Of a stretch of DNA of 64,000 bases, positions 19,867 through 27,748 are shown piece by piece. Each line of letters begins with the position of its first letter. The stretch's first letter is position 1. This stretch comes from an uncultured Solirubrobacterales bacterium (lineage in GTDB: Bacteria; Actinomycetota; Thermoleophilia; Solirubrobacterales; 70-9). The stretch is taken from positions 37,889 to 101,888 of the forward strand of contig CAJAIJ010000053.1 in the NCBI GenBank assembly GCA_903939845.1, in the 5' to 3' direction. The notes beneath the pieces were generated by a model. It had not been told where the DNA came from, made no database searches, and was given only the letters and a program-made list of their open reading frames with translations. Both the position numbers and the translations under genes were made by a program.

Positions 19867-20872
19867 GAGTCCCGAGCGAAACCCCGAAGCGGTACTGGCC
19901 GAGGCCCGAACGAAGGGCATCCACTGCCTGCCGATCCCGACGCCGTTCGCGGTCGGTCGGGTCAATTGTTACCTGGTCGAGGGGAGCCGGCTGGTGCTGA
20001 TCGATGCCGGCCCGAACTCCGAGAGGTCACTCGAGGAGCTCGAAGCCATGATCGGGACGGCCGGTCATGCCATCGAGGACATCGACCTCGTCATTGCCAC
20101 TCACCAGCACATCGACCACATCGGACTCATCCAGACGGTTGCCGACCGGGCCGGTGCCGAGGTGGCGGCTCTCGACAGGTCGATCGAGCGCCTCGCCAAC
20201 TTCGGCCTCAATGCCGATGCCGAAGACGACATGGCGGTTTCGCTGATGCTCAGACACGGCATCTCTGAAGAGATCGCCACAACCCTCAAGGCCGTCTCCT
20301 CCACCTACCGCGGCTGGGGAGACCGGGTGGAAGTGACGCTTCCCCTGGCGGCAGGCACGACTATCGAGATCGGCGGAATGGAGATGGAAATACATCACCG
20401 CCCCGGCCACAGCCCCTCCGACACGATCTTCTTCGATCCGGCTAGTGGAATCGCTTTCGGGGGCGACCACCTCCTTTCCCACATTTCCTCTAACCCTCTC
20501 ATCGCCAGGCCTCTCGATGGCGAGGGTGAACGGACCCGCTCGCTCATCGACTACACCGATTCGTTGCTGAAGACCAGAGAGATGGAGGTCGAAGTCATGT
20601 TCTCGGGCCACGGCGACCCGGTCACGGGGCATCGAGAGCTCATCGACTCCCGTCTGGCTGCCCAGGACAGACGTCGAGAGAAGATCTTCGGAATCATCGA
20701 GGCGGGGCCGATCTCCGCCTACGGGATAGCAGAGGCGATCTGGGGGGACGTCGCCGTCACCCAGGCCTACCTGACACTCTCCGAGGTCATCGGGCATGTC
20801 GACGTCCTGCTCGAAGAGGGCCGGGTCAGGGAGGTCACACAGGGCGACCTCATTACCTTCGAGGCGGCCTGA
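19859..20872 (+). CDS. MBL-fold metallo-hydrolase
   Basis: A 337-aa metallo-beta-lactamase-fold protein with the metal motif THQHIDHIG, then HRPGHSPSDTIF, FGGDHLL and a C-terminal helical domain similar to glyoxalase II-like or LACTB2-like hydrolases. LACTB2-type proteins act as RNases and others as thioesterases, so the substrate is open. It overlaps the phosphomannomutase end by 8 bp and shares one base with the next start, so it is part of a five-gene plus-strand run. Confidence 0.85.
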   Translation: MSKSPERNPEAVLAEARTKGIHCLPIPTPFAVGRVNCYLVEGSRLVLIDAGPNSERSLEELEAMIGTAGHAIEDIDLVIATHQHIDHIGLIQTVADRAGAEVAALDRSIERLANFGLNADAEDDMAVSLMLRHGISEEIATTLKAVSSTYRGWGDRVEVTLPLAAGTTIEIGGMEMEIHHRPGHSPSDTIFFDPASGIAFGGDHLLSHISSNPLIARPLDGEGERTRSLIDYTDSLLKTREMEVEVMFSGHGDPVTGHRELIDSRLAAQDRRREKIFGIIEAGPISAYGIAEAIWGDVAVTQAYLTLSEVIGHVDVLLEEGRVREVTQGDLITFEAA

Positions 20873-21822
20873 TGCCCGGGGACGGCCGCCGGAGAATCCT
20901 GGTGATCGTCAATCCCCACGCGACGACCGTCTCCGATCGGCTCAAGAACCTCGTCATCTACGCGCTGCAGAGCAGGTTCGAGGTAGAGGTTGAGGCGACG
21001 CAGGGCCAGAATCACGCGACCGAGATCGGGCGAGGGGCCAGGGACGGGGCGTGGGAGATGGTGGTGGCCTTCGGCGGCGACGGCACGATCAACGAAGTCG
21101 CGAACGGTCTCGCCGGCACCGAGATTCCACTCGGCCTTCTTCCGGGAGGCAATACGAATGTCGTCTGCCGGACTCTCGGCATTCCGAATGACGTGGTCGA
21201 AGCGACCGAACACCTGCTTTCCCTTGCTGACGACCTGCGAACTACCCGTGTAGCACTCGGCCGGGTAGGCGACCGCCACTTCGTCTTCTCCTGTGGTTGC
21301 GGAATCGATGCGACAGTCGTGGAGAGGGTCGACGCCAACCCCGGCCTCAAGTCGACGGCCGGCCCGTGGTACTACTCGTGGTCTGCCCTCTCGGGATACA
21401 TGCGCTCCTACATGCGGGATCCCGTGATGCTGGAGGTAGCCACTCCGGAGAAGAGCGTCGAGGGTGTCACCGTGCTGGCCCAGAACTCCGACCCGTTCAC
21501 CTTCTTCGGCAGTCGCGCCGTCCATGTCTGCCCGTCGGTGGCGATGGCCGACCCCTTCCTCTCGATGTCTGTCCTCAAGAGAGGAAACCAGCTCGACGCG
21601 GCAACCCTGATACCCCGCTTGCTCTCGTCCCGGCTCGATGCCGGCCGCCACGGCCAGATGGAGACCTTCGACCGGCTGATCGAAGCCAGGATCCGGTCCC
21701 TCTCGACCGAGGCCGATGGAACCGTCCGTACCTTTCCTGTTCAGGTCGACGGAGACTTCATAGGGCGGTTCGAAGAGGTCGAGATCTCGATCGTGCCCGA
21801 CGCCCTTTCCATCGTCGCCTGA
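20872..21822 (+). CDS. Diacylglycerol/lipid kinase family protein
   Basis: YegS/DgkB-type lipid kinase of 316 aa. ATP-binding glycine-rich motif AFGGDGTINEVANGL and the second motif LLPGGNTNVVCRTL are clear; the C-terminal lobe ends with a beta-sandwich. Such enzymes phosphorylate diacylglycerol or related lipids at the membrane, for example to recycle phosphatidate. The start is joined to the previous stop (TGATG). The lipid substrate is not determinable. Confidence 0.88.
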   Translation: MPGDGRRRILVIVNPHATTVSDRLKNLVIYALQSRFEVEVEATQGQNHATEIGRGARDGAWEMVVAFGGDGTINEVANGLAGTEIPLGLLPGGNTNVVCRTLGIPNDVVEATEHLLSLADDLRTTRVALGRVGDRHFVFSCGCGIDATVVERVDANPGLKSTAGPWYYSWSALSGYMRSYMRDPVMLEVATPEKSVEGVTVLAQNSDPFTFFGSRAVHVCPSVAMADPFLSMSVLKRGNQLDAATLIPRLLSSRLDAGRHGQMETFDRLIEARIRSLSTEADGTVRTFPVQVDGDFIGRFEEVEISIVPDALSIVA

Positions 21823-21829
21823 CCGCGCA

Positions 21830-22309
21830 GTGCGGCTCTGCTGCAAGTGCAACGAGGCGGCGATCGAGCCCAATACTGACCGGGATACCGGAATCTGCCG
21901 GGCATGTGAGCTCGAGCGCCAGGCCGCCGAACGCCCGCTTCTTCCCGACGCCCCCAATCTGGAGCGGGCGGAGGCTTTCATCGGGGAGTCTGGCTGGCGC
22001 CTCGCAAAGACGATGCTGGACATTCCGCACCAATATACGGTCAGGGATCTCGCTTCGCCGGATGCCGTCAAGACGACCGCCCGTGATCACTCGAGCTTCG
22101 AATGGTTCGTTCGATACGTGCGGGAGGCCGGAGTCCGAAAGCGCTGGGGCCCCCACCACAACACCTATCTGATCGTCGACGAGTGGGAGTACTGGACGAT
22201 GGGATATCCGGTTGAGAACACGACGATCATCAACCGACAGGCGGTGGGCCCGGGAGCGAAGGAGAGGATCGACGCCGAGGTCAGGGAAGCGTTACGGGGC
22301 CGGGGCTGA
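21830..22309 (+). CDS. Protein with N-terminal CxxC-CxxC zinc knuckle, unknown function
   Basis: A 159-aa product starting at GTG (MRLCCKCNEAAIEPN). Two cysteine pairs (CCKCNE and CRACELE) about 20 residues apart probably bind zinc. The remainder, including HQYTVRDL and HNTYLIVDEWEYWTMGYP, resembles no family I can name, though similar tryptophan/tyrosine-rich stretches occur in small conserved proteins. It follows the lipid kinase by 7 bp, so it is probably in the same transcript. A regulator or adaptor role is only a guess. Confidence 0.7.
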   Translation: MRLCCKCNEAAIEPNTDRDTGICRACELERQAAERPLLPDAPNLERAEAFIGESGWRLAKTMLDIPHQYTVRDLASPDAVKTTARDHSSFEWFVRYVREAGVRKRWGPHHNTYLIVDEWEYWTMGYPVENTTIINRQAVGPGAKERIDAEVREALRGRG

Positions 22310-22375
22310 GCGCTTCTCGGGCATGGAGATGCCGGCTCGTCTGAAGCCGAGACCGGACAGGACTACGATTGCCCT

Positions 22376-22714
22376 ATGGCAACTGCAGAGATCACCGTCA
22401 TCCCCATCGGGCGGGAAGGTGCCGGAATCGGAGACATTCTGGCTGAGGTTGCGCGCCACCTCGCGGCGCAGGATCGCGTCCGGTTCGAGATGCATGCCAT
22501 GGGGACCGACCTCGAGGGCGACGTCCCCGACATCCTCAAGCTGGCTGGCGAACTCCAGGAGATACCGCTGATGCTCGGAGTTCCACGGGTCTACACCGTC
22601 CTGAAGATCGACAATCGAGTCGACAGGGACCAGACATTGGAGGAGAAGGTGGCGTCGGTCGAGGCAAGAATCCTCGATTCCGATGGCCTCCCCTCCCCTA
22701 CTCCCCCGGAGTAA
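22376..22714 (+). CDS. MTH1187-family thiamine-binding protein
   Basis: A 112-aa ferredoxin-like alpha/beta protein (MTH1187/YkoF-like, former DUF77). Typical family features are the opening AEITVIPIG, FEMHAMGTDLEGD and VPRVYTVLKIDNR. Members form tetramers and some bind thiamine or pyrimidine precursors. Its end overlaps the end of the convergent rel gene by 17 bp. It follows the zinc-knuckle gene after 66 bp. Confidence 0.85.
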   Translation: MATAEITVIPIGREGAGIGDILAEVARHLAAQDRVRFEMHAMGTDLEGDVPDILKLAGELQEIPLMLGVPRVYTVLKIDNRVDRDQTLEEKVASVEARILDSDGLPSPTPPE

Positions 22715-24884
22715 CCCTGAAGGCGTCGAAGACGGAGTCGACCTGCCGCAGGCGTGAGATGCACTGCTTGAGCTGGCCCGTGTCACCGACCTCGACCACG
22801 AAACGGTTTTTGACCATCGGTGGGCTCGTCATGCAGGAGGCCGAGATGATGTTCACGCCGGCCTCGGCAAGGCTTCGGGAGAGATCCTCGAGTAGACGTG
22901 TGCGGTCGTAGGCATCGACCTGAACCTCGACCCTGAAGGTCGTCTCGTTATCGCCTTCCCAGGAGACTTCGACCATGCGCTCCGGGGTCTTCGAAAGCTC
23001 GCCTACGTTCCTGCAGTCCTCACGGTGCACCGTGATCCCGCGACCCAGTGAGACATAACCGACGATTCCATCGCCGGGTACGGGACGACAGCACTTCGCC
23101 AGCCTGAGCGAAACGTTCTGCTGCCCGTCCACGACGATGCCGAAGTCGGATGCCTCGCGAGCCTTCTCGCGACGCTCGGTGCCGGCGACTCCCGAACTTG
23201 GGCCGGGCTCCATGACCTCGCCACTTCGGAGCCTCTGCATCAGCTTCGTCGCCGTGGTGCGAGACGAAATCTTTCCCTGACCGAGTGCGATGTAGAAATC
23301 GTCGGCCTTCCGGAAACCCATCTCCCGCATGATGTCGGCCAGGATCGGGGAGCCAGAGAAGTGCTGTGGAGGCAGGTCAGCCTTCTTCAGCGCCCTCCCG
23401 AGGGCCTCTCTCCCCTTGCGCTCGGCGTCCTCTCTGCTCTCCTCACGAAACCAGGCGCGGATCTTGTTCCTGGCCCTGCTGGTCGTCACCAGCGTCAACC
23501 AGTCCCTCGAAGGGCCCCTCTCCTTCTTGGAGGTCATGACCTCGACGATGTCACCTGACTTCAGTTGATAGTGGAGTGGGACGATCGTTCCGTTGACCTT
23601 GGCGCCGACACAGCGATGGCCGACGTCGGTATGGATCGAGTATGCGAAGTCGAGCGGTGTCGCGCCGGCGCTCAGGCTCTTCACCTCACCCTTCGGGGTA
23701 AAGACATAGACCTCGTCCTCGAAGAGATCGATCTTCAGTGACTCGAGGAACTCGGAGGGATCCTGATCTCCCCCCTCTTCCACGAGTTGCGTCAGCCAGG
23801 GCATCGGGCCACCATCGCCACCCTGCGAGGCACCCTCCTTGTAAGCGACGTGGGCGGCAATCCCGTACTCGGCCAGCCGATGCATGTCCCTGGTCCGGAT
23901 CTGGATCTCCAGCGGTTTACCGTCGATGCCGGCAACGGTGGTGTGGAGCGCCTGATAGAGGTTGGCCTTCGGCATCGCCACGTAGTCCTTGAATCGCCCT
24001 GGCAGGGGCTTCCAGAGCGAGTGGATCACTCCGATCGCTCCGTAACAGTCCTTGACCGAGTCGACGAGCACCCGCATCGCGGTCAAGTCGAGGATCTCGT
24101 TGAACTCGCGATCCTTGGTAACCATTTTCTTGTGGATCGAATAGAAGTGCTTGGGGCGCCCCGAGATGTCGGACGGAATGCCGTTCTTCTCGAGCTCCAC
24201 GGTCAGGAAGTCCCGCGCCCGTTCGACCAGATCCTCCCGCTCGGCCCTCTGCCGGCCGACCAGCTGTTTGATCTCGGTGTATTTACGTGGATGGAGAGTC
24301 GCGAAGGCCAGGTCTTCGAGCTCCCACTTGAGCTTGTGGATGCCGAGTCGATGTGCGAGCGGGGCGTAGATCTCGAGCGTCTCCCGTGACTTCGCGATCT
24401 GCTTCTGCTTGGGCAGCGAACCCAGCGTCCTCATGTTGTGGAGGCGATCGGCCAACTTGATCAGGATCACCCTGATGTCCGAAGCCATCGCGACGATCAT
24501 CTTCCGGTAGTTCTCGGCCTGCCGTTCGTCCCGACTCTCGAAGGTGACCTCGGTCAGCTTGGTAACTCCATCGACCAGGTTTGCGACCCGGCTTCCGAAG
24601 GAAGCTTCGATCTCCTCGAGGCTGGCCGAAGTGTCTTCGACCGTATCGTGGAGCAGTGCGGCGCAGACCGTCTCCGTGTCCACCCCGAGCTCGAGGCAGA
24701 TCCTCGCAACGCCTACCGGATGGGTGATGAACTCATCGCCGGACTTCCTCTTCTGGTCGCCGTGATGAAGGCAGGCGAAGGCGAAGGCCGATGAAATTGC
24801 AACGGTGTCGACCCGGTCGGAGTCATCGCCACCGGCCCGCGCGGAGCCTCCCTCAGAGGCGACCGCGACGAGATCGTCCAGCAT
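22698..24884 (-). CDS. rel: Bifunctional (p)ppGpp synthetase/hydrolase
   Basis: Stringent-response enzyme of 728 aa. N-terminal HD hydrolase: HHGDQKRKSGDEFITHP and HDTVEDT. Synthetase: GRPKHFYSIHKKM, then FKDYVAMPKANLYQALHTTV. TGS domain near residue 390 (VYVFTPKGEV) and C-terminal ACT domain (FRVEVQVDAYDRTRLLEDLS). Both activities appear intact, as expected for a single Rel. The gene follows recJ by 41 bp on the same strand and converges with the MTH1187 gene. Confidence 0.96.
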   Translation of the reverse strand: MLDDLVAVASEGGSARAGGDDSDRVDTVAISSAFAFACLHHGDQKRKSGDEFITHPVGVARICLELGVDTETVCAALLHDTVEDTSASLEEIEASFGSRVANLVDGVTKLTEVTFESRDERQAENYRKMIVAMASDIRVILIKLADRLHNMRTLGSLPKQKQIAKSRETLEIYAPLAHRLGIHKLKWELEDLAFATLHPRKYTEIKQLVGRQRAEREDLVERARDFLTVELEKNGIPSDISGRPKHFYSIHKKMVTKDREFNEILDLTAMRVLVDSVKDCYGAIGVIHSLWKPLPGRFKDYVAMPKANLYQALHTTVAGIDGKPLEIQIRTRDMHRLAEYGIAAHVAYKEGASQGGDGGPMPWLTQLVEEGGDQDPSEFLESLKIDLFEDEVYVFTPKGEVKSLSAGATPLDFAYSIHTDVGHRCVGAKVNGTIVPLHYQLKSGDIVEVMTSKKERGPSRDWLTLVTTSRARNKIRAWFREESREDAERKGREALGRALKKADLPPQHFSGSPILADIMREMGFRKADDFYIALGQGKISSRTTATKLMQRLRSGEVMEPGPSSGVAGTERREKAREASDFGIVVDGQQNVSLRLAKCCRPVPGDGIVGYVSLGRGITVHREDCRNVGELSKTPERMVEVSWEGDNETTFRVEVQVDAYDRTRLLEDLSRSLAEAGVNIISASCMTSPPMVKNRFVVEVGDTGQLKQCISRLRQVDSVFDAFRVTPGE

Positions 24885-24925
24885 CGCTCGCTGGTGAGGG
24901 GTGAGATTCGCCCCCTCTCCGGTCT

Positions 24926-27244
24926 CTAGCTTCTCTGATTTTCCGACTGCCTGATGAATGAAATCTGCTCCTCTTGAATACGTGCAAGCTTCCGGAACTC
25001 GGCCGAACTATCGAGATCTACCTCCTTCGAGGATACGACCTCGAGGCCACGATCGGGCCCGATTCCTTCGCTGGTGACGATCCCGGCCTCCAGCATCACC
25101 GTGACAAGGGTCGCGGCCCGCTCCGGGGACCTCGCTACATCGGAGGATCCCTGGAGGGCGTCCAGCAGGCCCGAACCGACGAGGGCCCCGGCCTCGAGGA
25201 TCTGCCGATAGAGAACCCTGAGTCTGGGAACGGGATCACTGCGTTCGGCGACTGCCGCCAGTGAGAACGCGAGCGATGCCCGGTCCTCGACCCGATGAAC
25301 TCTGGCTCCGGACGCTCCGGCTCTCGCCAGGTCCTCCTCCGACGAGGGCGAGTCGAAAACGACGACCTCTTCGAAGGGCTCGGCGAGGCCAGGCGAAAGC
25401 GCCAGGGTCTCGAAATCGAGCAGCACCACCTGGTGATCTCCCGATCCCTTGCCGGGGCTGAGCGACTCGATCGGGCTCCCGGACCAAAGACCACAGACGG
25501 CATCGACTCCGGCCTCGACCGGATGCGGGATGAATCGCCCGATGGCCCCTCCACCCAATGTGATCCACCTGCGAAAGGCCTCGGCCGTGAGGACCAGGGC
25601 GCGGGAACCTGATGAGACGATCTGAGCCATGGCGGCCTCGGCCGACCCCGGCCAGACGACGACATCCTTCGGCCGGCCCTCGAAGGCCCTGGGGAAGACC
25701 AGTGGATCCCCGGCCAGCGCTGCCTCGAAACGCTCCCTCCACTCGGCATCGTCGGCCGACTCCAGAGGCCCGGAGTCGTCGTCCGGCCGAGGCGCGACAC
25801 CGGTCACCTGAAACCGGGGCCCCGAAGTGCCCTTCCAGTGGTTGATCGACAGTTCACCGAGCAGATCGAGAGGGGCGTCCTTCGAACCCGGAAAGGAGTT
25901 GCGACCGAAGGCCAGCCCGGCCGCCCGGTGGCCGCCCGAGACGATCGAAAAACGGCAGTGCTTTCCCTCGCCCATCTCTCTAACGTCCTCGACTCTGGCA
26001 CTGGGAATGACGAGACAGGGTGCACGGTTGCCGTTGCCGAAAGGCTCGAGCCTGGAAAGCTGCTCGGCTGCTTCGATGTCGACATCGCTACCTCCGACGA
26101 AGGCATCGACCGTAGGCGTGATGGTCACCGGACCGCCGCCGGTCCTCGCTGCCACTGCCCGGTCCAGTTCGACCCGCAGCTGGTCGATCCGATCCTCAGG
26201 GACAGTTAGACCGGCAGCGGCCTTGTGACCTCCGAAAGTCACCAGGAGGTCAGCGACTTCGGAAATCGCGTCATGCAGGTCGAGTCCGGGAACGCTGCGA
26301 GCCGACCCCTTTCCGATGCCGTCGGCCATCGAAATGACGACCGCGGGCAGGCCGTGCTCGCGGGAGAGTCGAGCTGCGACGATGCCGACGACCCCGGCGT
26401 GCCAGCCCTCTCCGGCTACGACGATCACGGATGCGTCGTCGCCATGGGTCCCCTGGAATTCGCGTTCGGCCTCGGCTTCGACCTGGCGTTCCACGGCCTT
26501 GCGTTCGGCGTTGGCTCTGGAAAGCTCCTTTCCGATCTCTCCGGCCCTAATCGGGTCGTCGGTCAGAAAGAGCTCCACCCCGGCATCGGCCCGATACATC
26601 CGCCCGACGGCATTGATCCGCGGACCCAGGCGGAAACCGAAGTCTTTGGACGAAAGCGCGACCGGTTCGACGCCTGACGCCGACATCAGTGCCCTCATCC
26701 CGAGACGACCACCCCGCCTGGCGACCGCAGTCCCTTCCCGCACCAGGGTTCGGTTCTCGCCATCCAGAGGCATCATGTCGGCGACCGTCGCCAGGGCCAC
26801 CAGGTCGAGGTCTGCCTCGTCACCGGCAGGATCGAGGCCGGCAACCTCCCGAATCACGGAGGCCAGCTTGGCTGCAACACCGGCCCCGCAGAGGTGCGGG
26901 TAGGGATATTCATTGAGCACCGGGTGCAGGAGAGGGCAGTCAGGGAGCTCATCTCCGAACTGATGGTGATCGGTTATCACGATCTCCATCCCGAGGCTCC
27001 GCGCAAGTTCGGCTTCGGCCACCGAATTGATCCCGCAATCGACGGTCACGATCAGGTCGGTACCCCTTGCGGCGAGCGTTTCGATCAGATCCGGGTTGAG
27101 GCCGTAACCCTCGGTTATCCGATCCGGAATGAGCCAGTCGCAATCGCCTCCCAGACCCCTCAGGAGATCGACCAGTATCGCCGTGGCGCAGACGCCGTCG
27201 GCGTCGTAGTCGCCATAGATGGTCACCTTCCGACCCGACCTCAC
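24926..27244 (-). CDS. recJ: Single-stranded-DNA-specific exonuclease RecJ (true start probably upstream)
   Basis: 5'-3' ssDNA exonuclease for recombination and mismatch repair. DHH motifs: YGDYDADGVCATA and ITDHHQF; later GGHKAAAGLTV marks DHHA1; a C-terminal extension of about 250 aa follows, as in Gram-positive RecJ. The first canonical start (GTG) leaves only five residues before the first catalytic strand. The same frame is open upstream to about 27505 and encodes family-like sequence (RPEPFSLDEAIGLDRELGVGL) with no ATG, GTG or TTG. The natural protein therefore probably starts near 27460 with a rare start, or the sequence has an error. Confidence 0.9.
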   Translation of the reverse strand: MRSGRKVTIYGDYDADGVCATAILVDLLRGLGGDCDWLIPDRITEGYGLNPDLIETLAARGTDLIVTVDCGINSVAEAELARSLGMEIVITDHHQFGDELPDCPLLHPVLNEYPYPHLCGAGVAAKLASVIREVAGLDPAGDEADLDLVALATVADMMPLDGENRTLVREGTAVARRGGRLGMRALMSASGVEPVALSSKDFGFRLGPRINAVGRMYRADAGVELFLTDDPIRAGEIGKELSRANAERKAVERQVEAEAEREFQGTHGDDASVIVVAGEGWHAGVVGIVAARLSREHGLPAVVISMADGIGKGSARSVPGLDLHDAISEVADLLVTFGGHKAAAGLTVPEDRIDQLRVELDRAVAARTGGGPVTITPTVDAFVGGSDVDIEAAEQLSRLEPFGNGNRAPCLVIPSARVEDVREMGEGKHCRFSIVSGGHRAAGLAFGRNSFPGSKDAPLDLLGELSINHWKGTSGPRFQVTGVAPRPDDDSGPLESADDAEWRERFEAALAGDPLVFPRAFEGRPKDVVVWPGSAEAAMAQIVSSGSRALVLTAEAFRRWITLGGGAIGRFIPHPVEAGVDAVCGLWSGSPIESLSPGKGSGDHQVVLLDFETLALSPGLAEPFEEVVVFDSPSSEEDLARAGASGARVHRVEDRASLAFSLAAVAERSDPVPRLRVLYRQILEAGALVGSGLLDALQGSSDVARSPERAATLVTVMLEAGIVTSEGIGPDRGLEVVSSKEVDLDSSAEFRKLARIQEEQISFIRQSENQRS

Positions 27245-27459
27245 GGCTTCGAGAACCGTCCCGGCGATCGGAACGATCCCGTCGAAGTCGGTAGCCGGGT
27301 GCCGTTCGGCCGCTTCGAGGAAGGTTGCGGCCTCCTCCGAAGACCTGAATCCCTTGCGGACGAGAGTCGTGGCGCTCGGCAGACCTACACCGAGCTCTCG
27401 GTCGAGACCGATGGCCTCGTCGAGGCTGAACGGCTCGGGCCTGAAGACGGGCGACTCGC

Positions 27460-27747
27460 CTACGAGCCGGGCTCCGGTTCGGTGGACTCGAAGTCTTCCT
27501 GCTTCTCACCGATCTTGTAGATGATCCAGACGCCGATCAGGAACCCCGGAATCGCGGCGAAGAAGGTGATCAGATCGGTCTCTCCGATCGACCTCCCGAG
27601 CGCCGCCTGAACGATCGCGCCGCTCACGACGGCTCCGACCATCGCCCCGAGGAAAGCTCCGACTATTCCCTGCCAGAAACGATCGGGAACGAAGATCGTG
27701 AGGTGCCAGAGGGCGATGCCGACCATTATCCAGACCACTATTGCCAT
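27460..27747 (-). CDS. Small integral membrane protein
   Basis: A 95-aa hydrophobic protein with about three membrane segments (WIMVGIALWHLTIFV, GIVGAFLGAMVGAVVSGAIV, FFAAIPGFLIGVWIIYKIG) and a short acidic C-terminus. The glycine-rich middle resembles GlsB/YeaQ-type transglycosylase-associated proteins, but I do not claim membership. It begins 1 bp after the secDF stop, and its C-terminus overlaps the upstream-extended recJ frame. Confidence 0.75.
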   Translation of the reverse strand: MAIVVWIMVGIALWHLTIFVPDRFWQGIVGAFLGAMVGAVVSGAIVQAALGRSIGETDLITFFAAIPGFLIGVWIIYKIGEKQEDFESTEPEPGS

Positions 27748-27748
27748 C

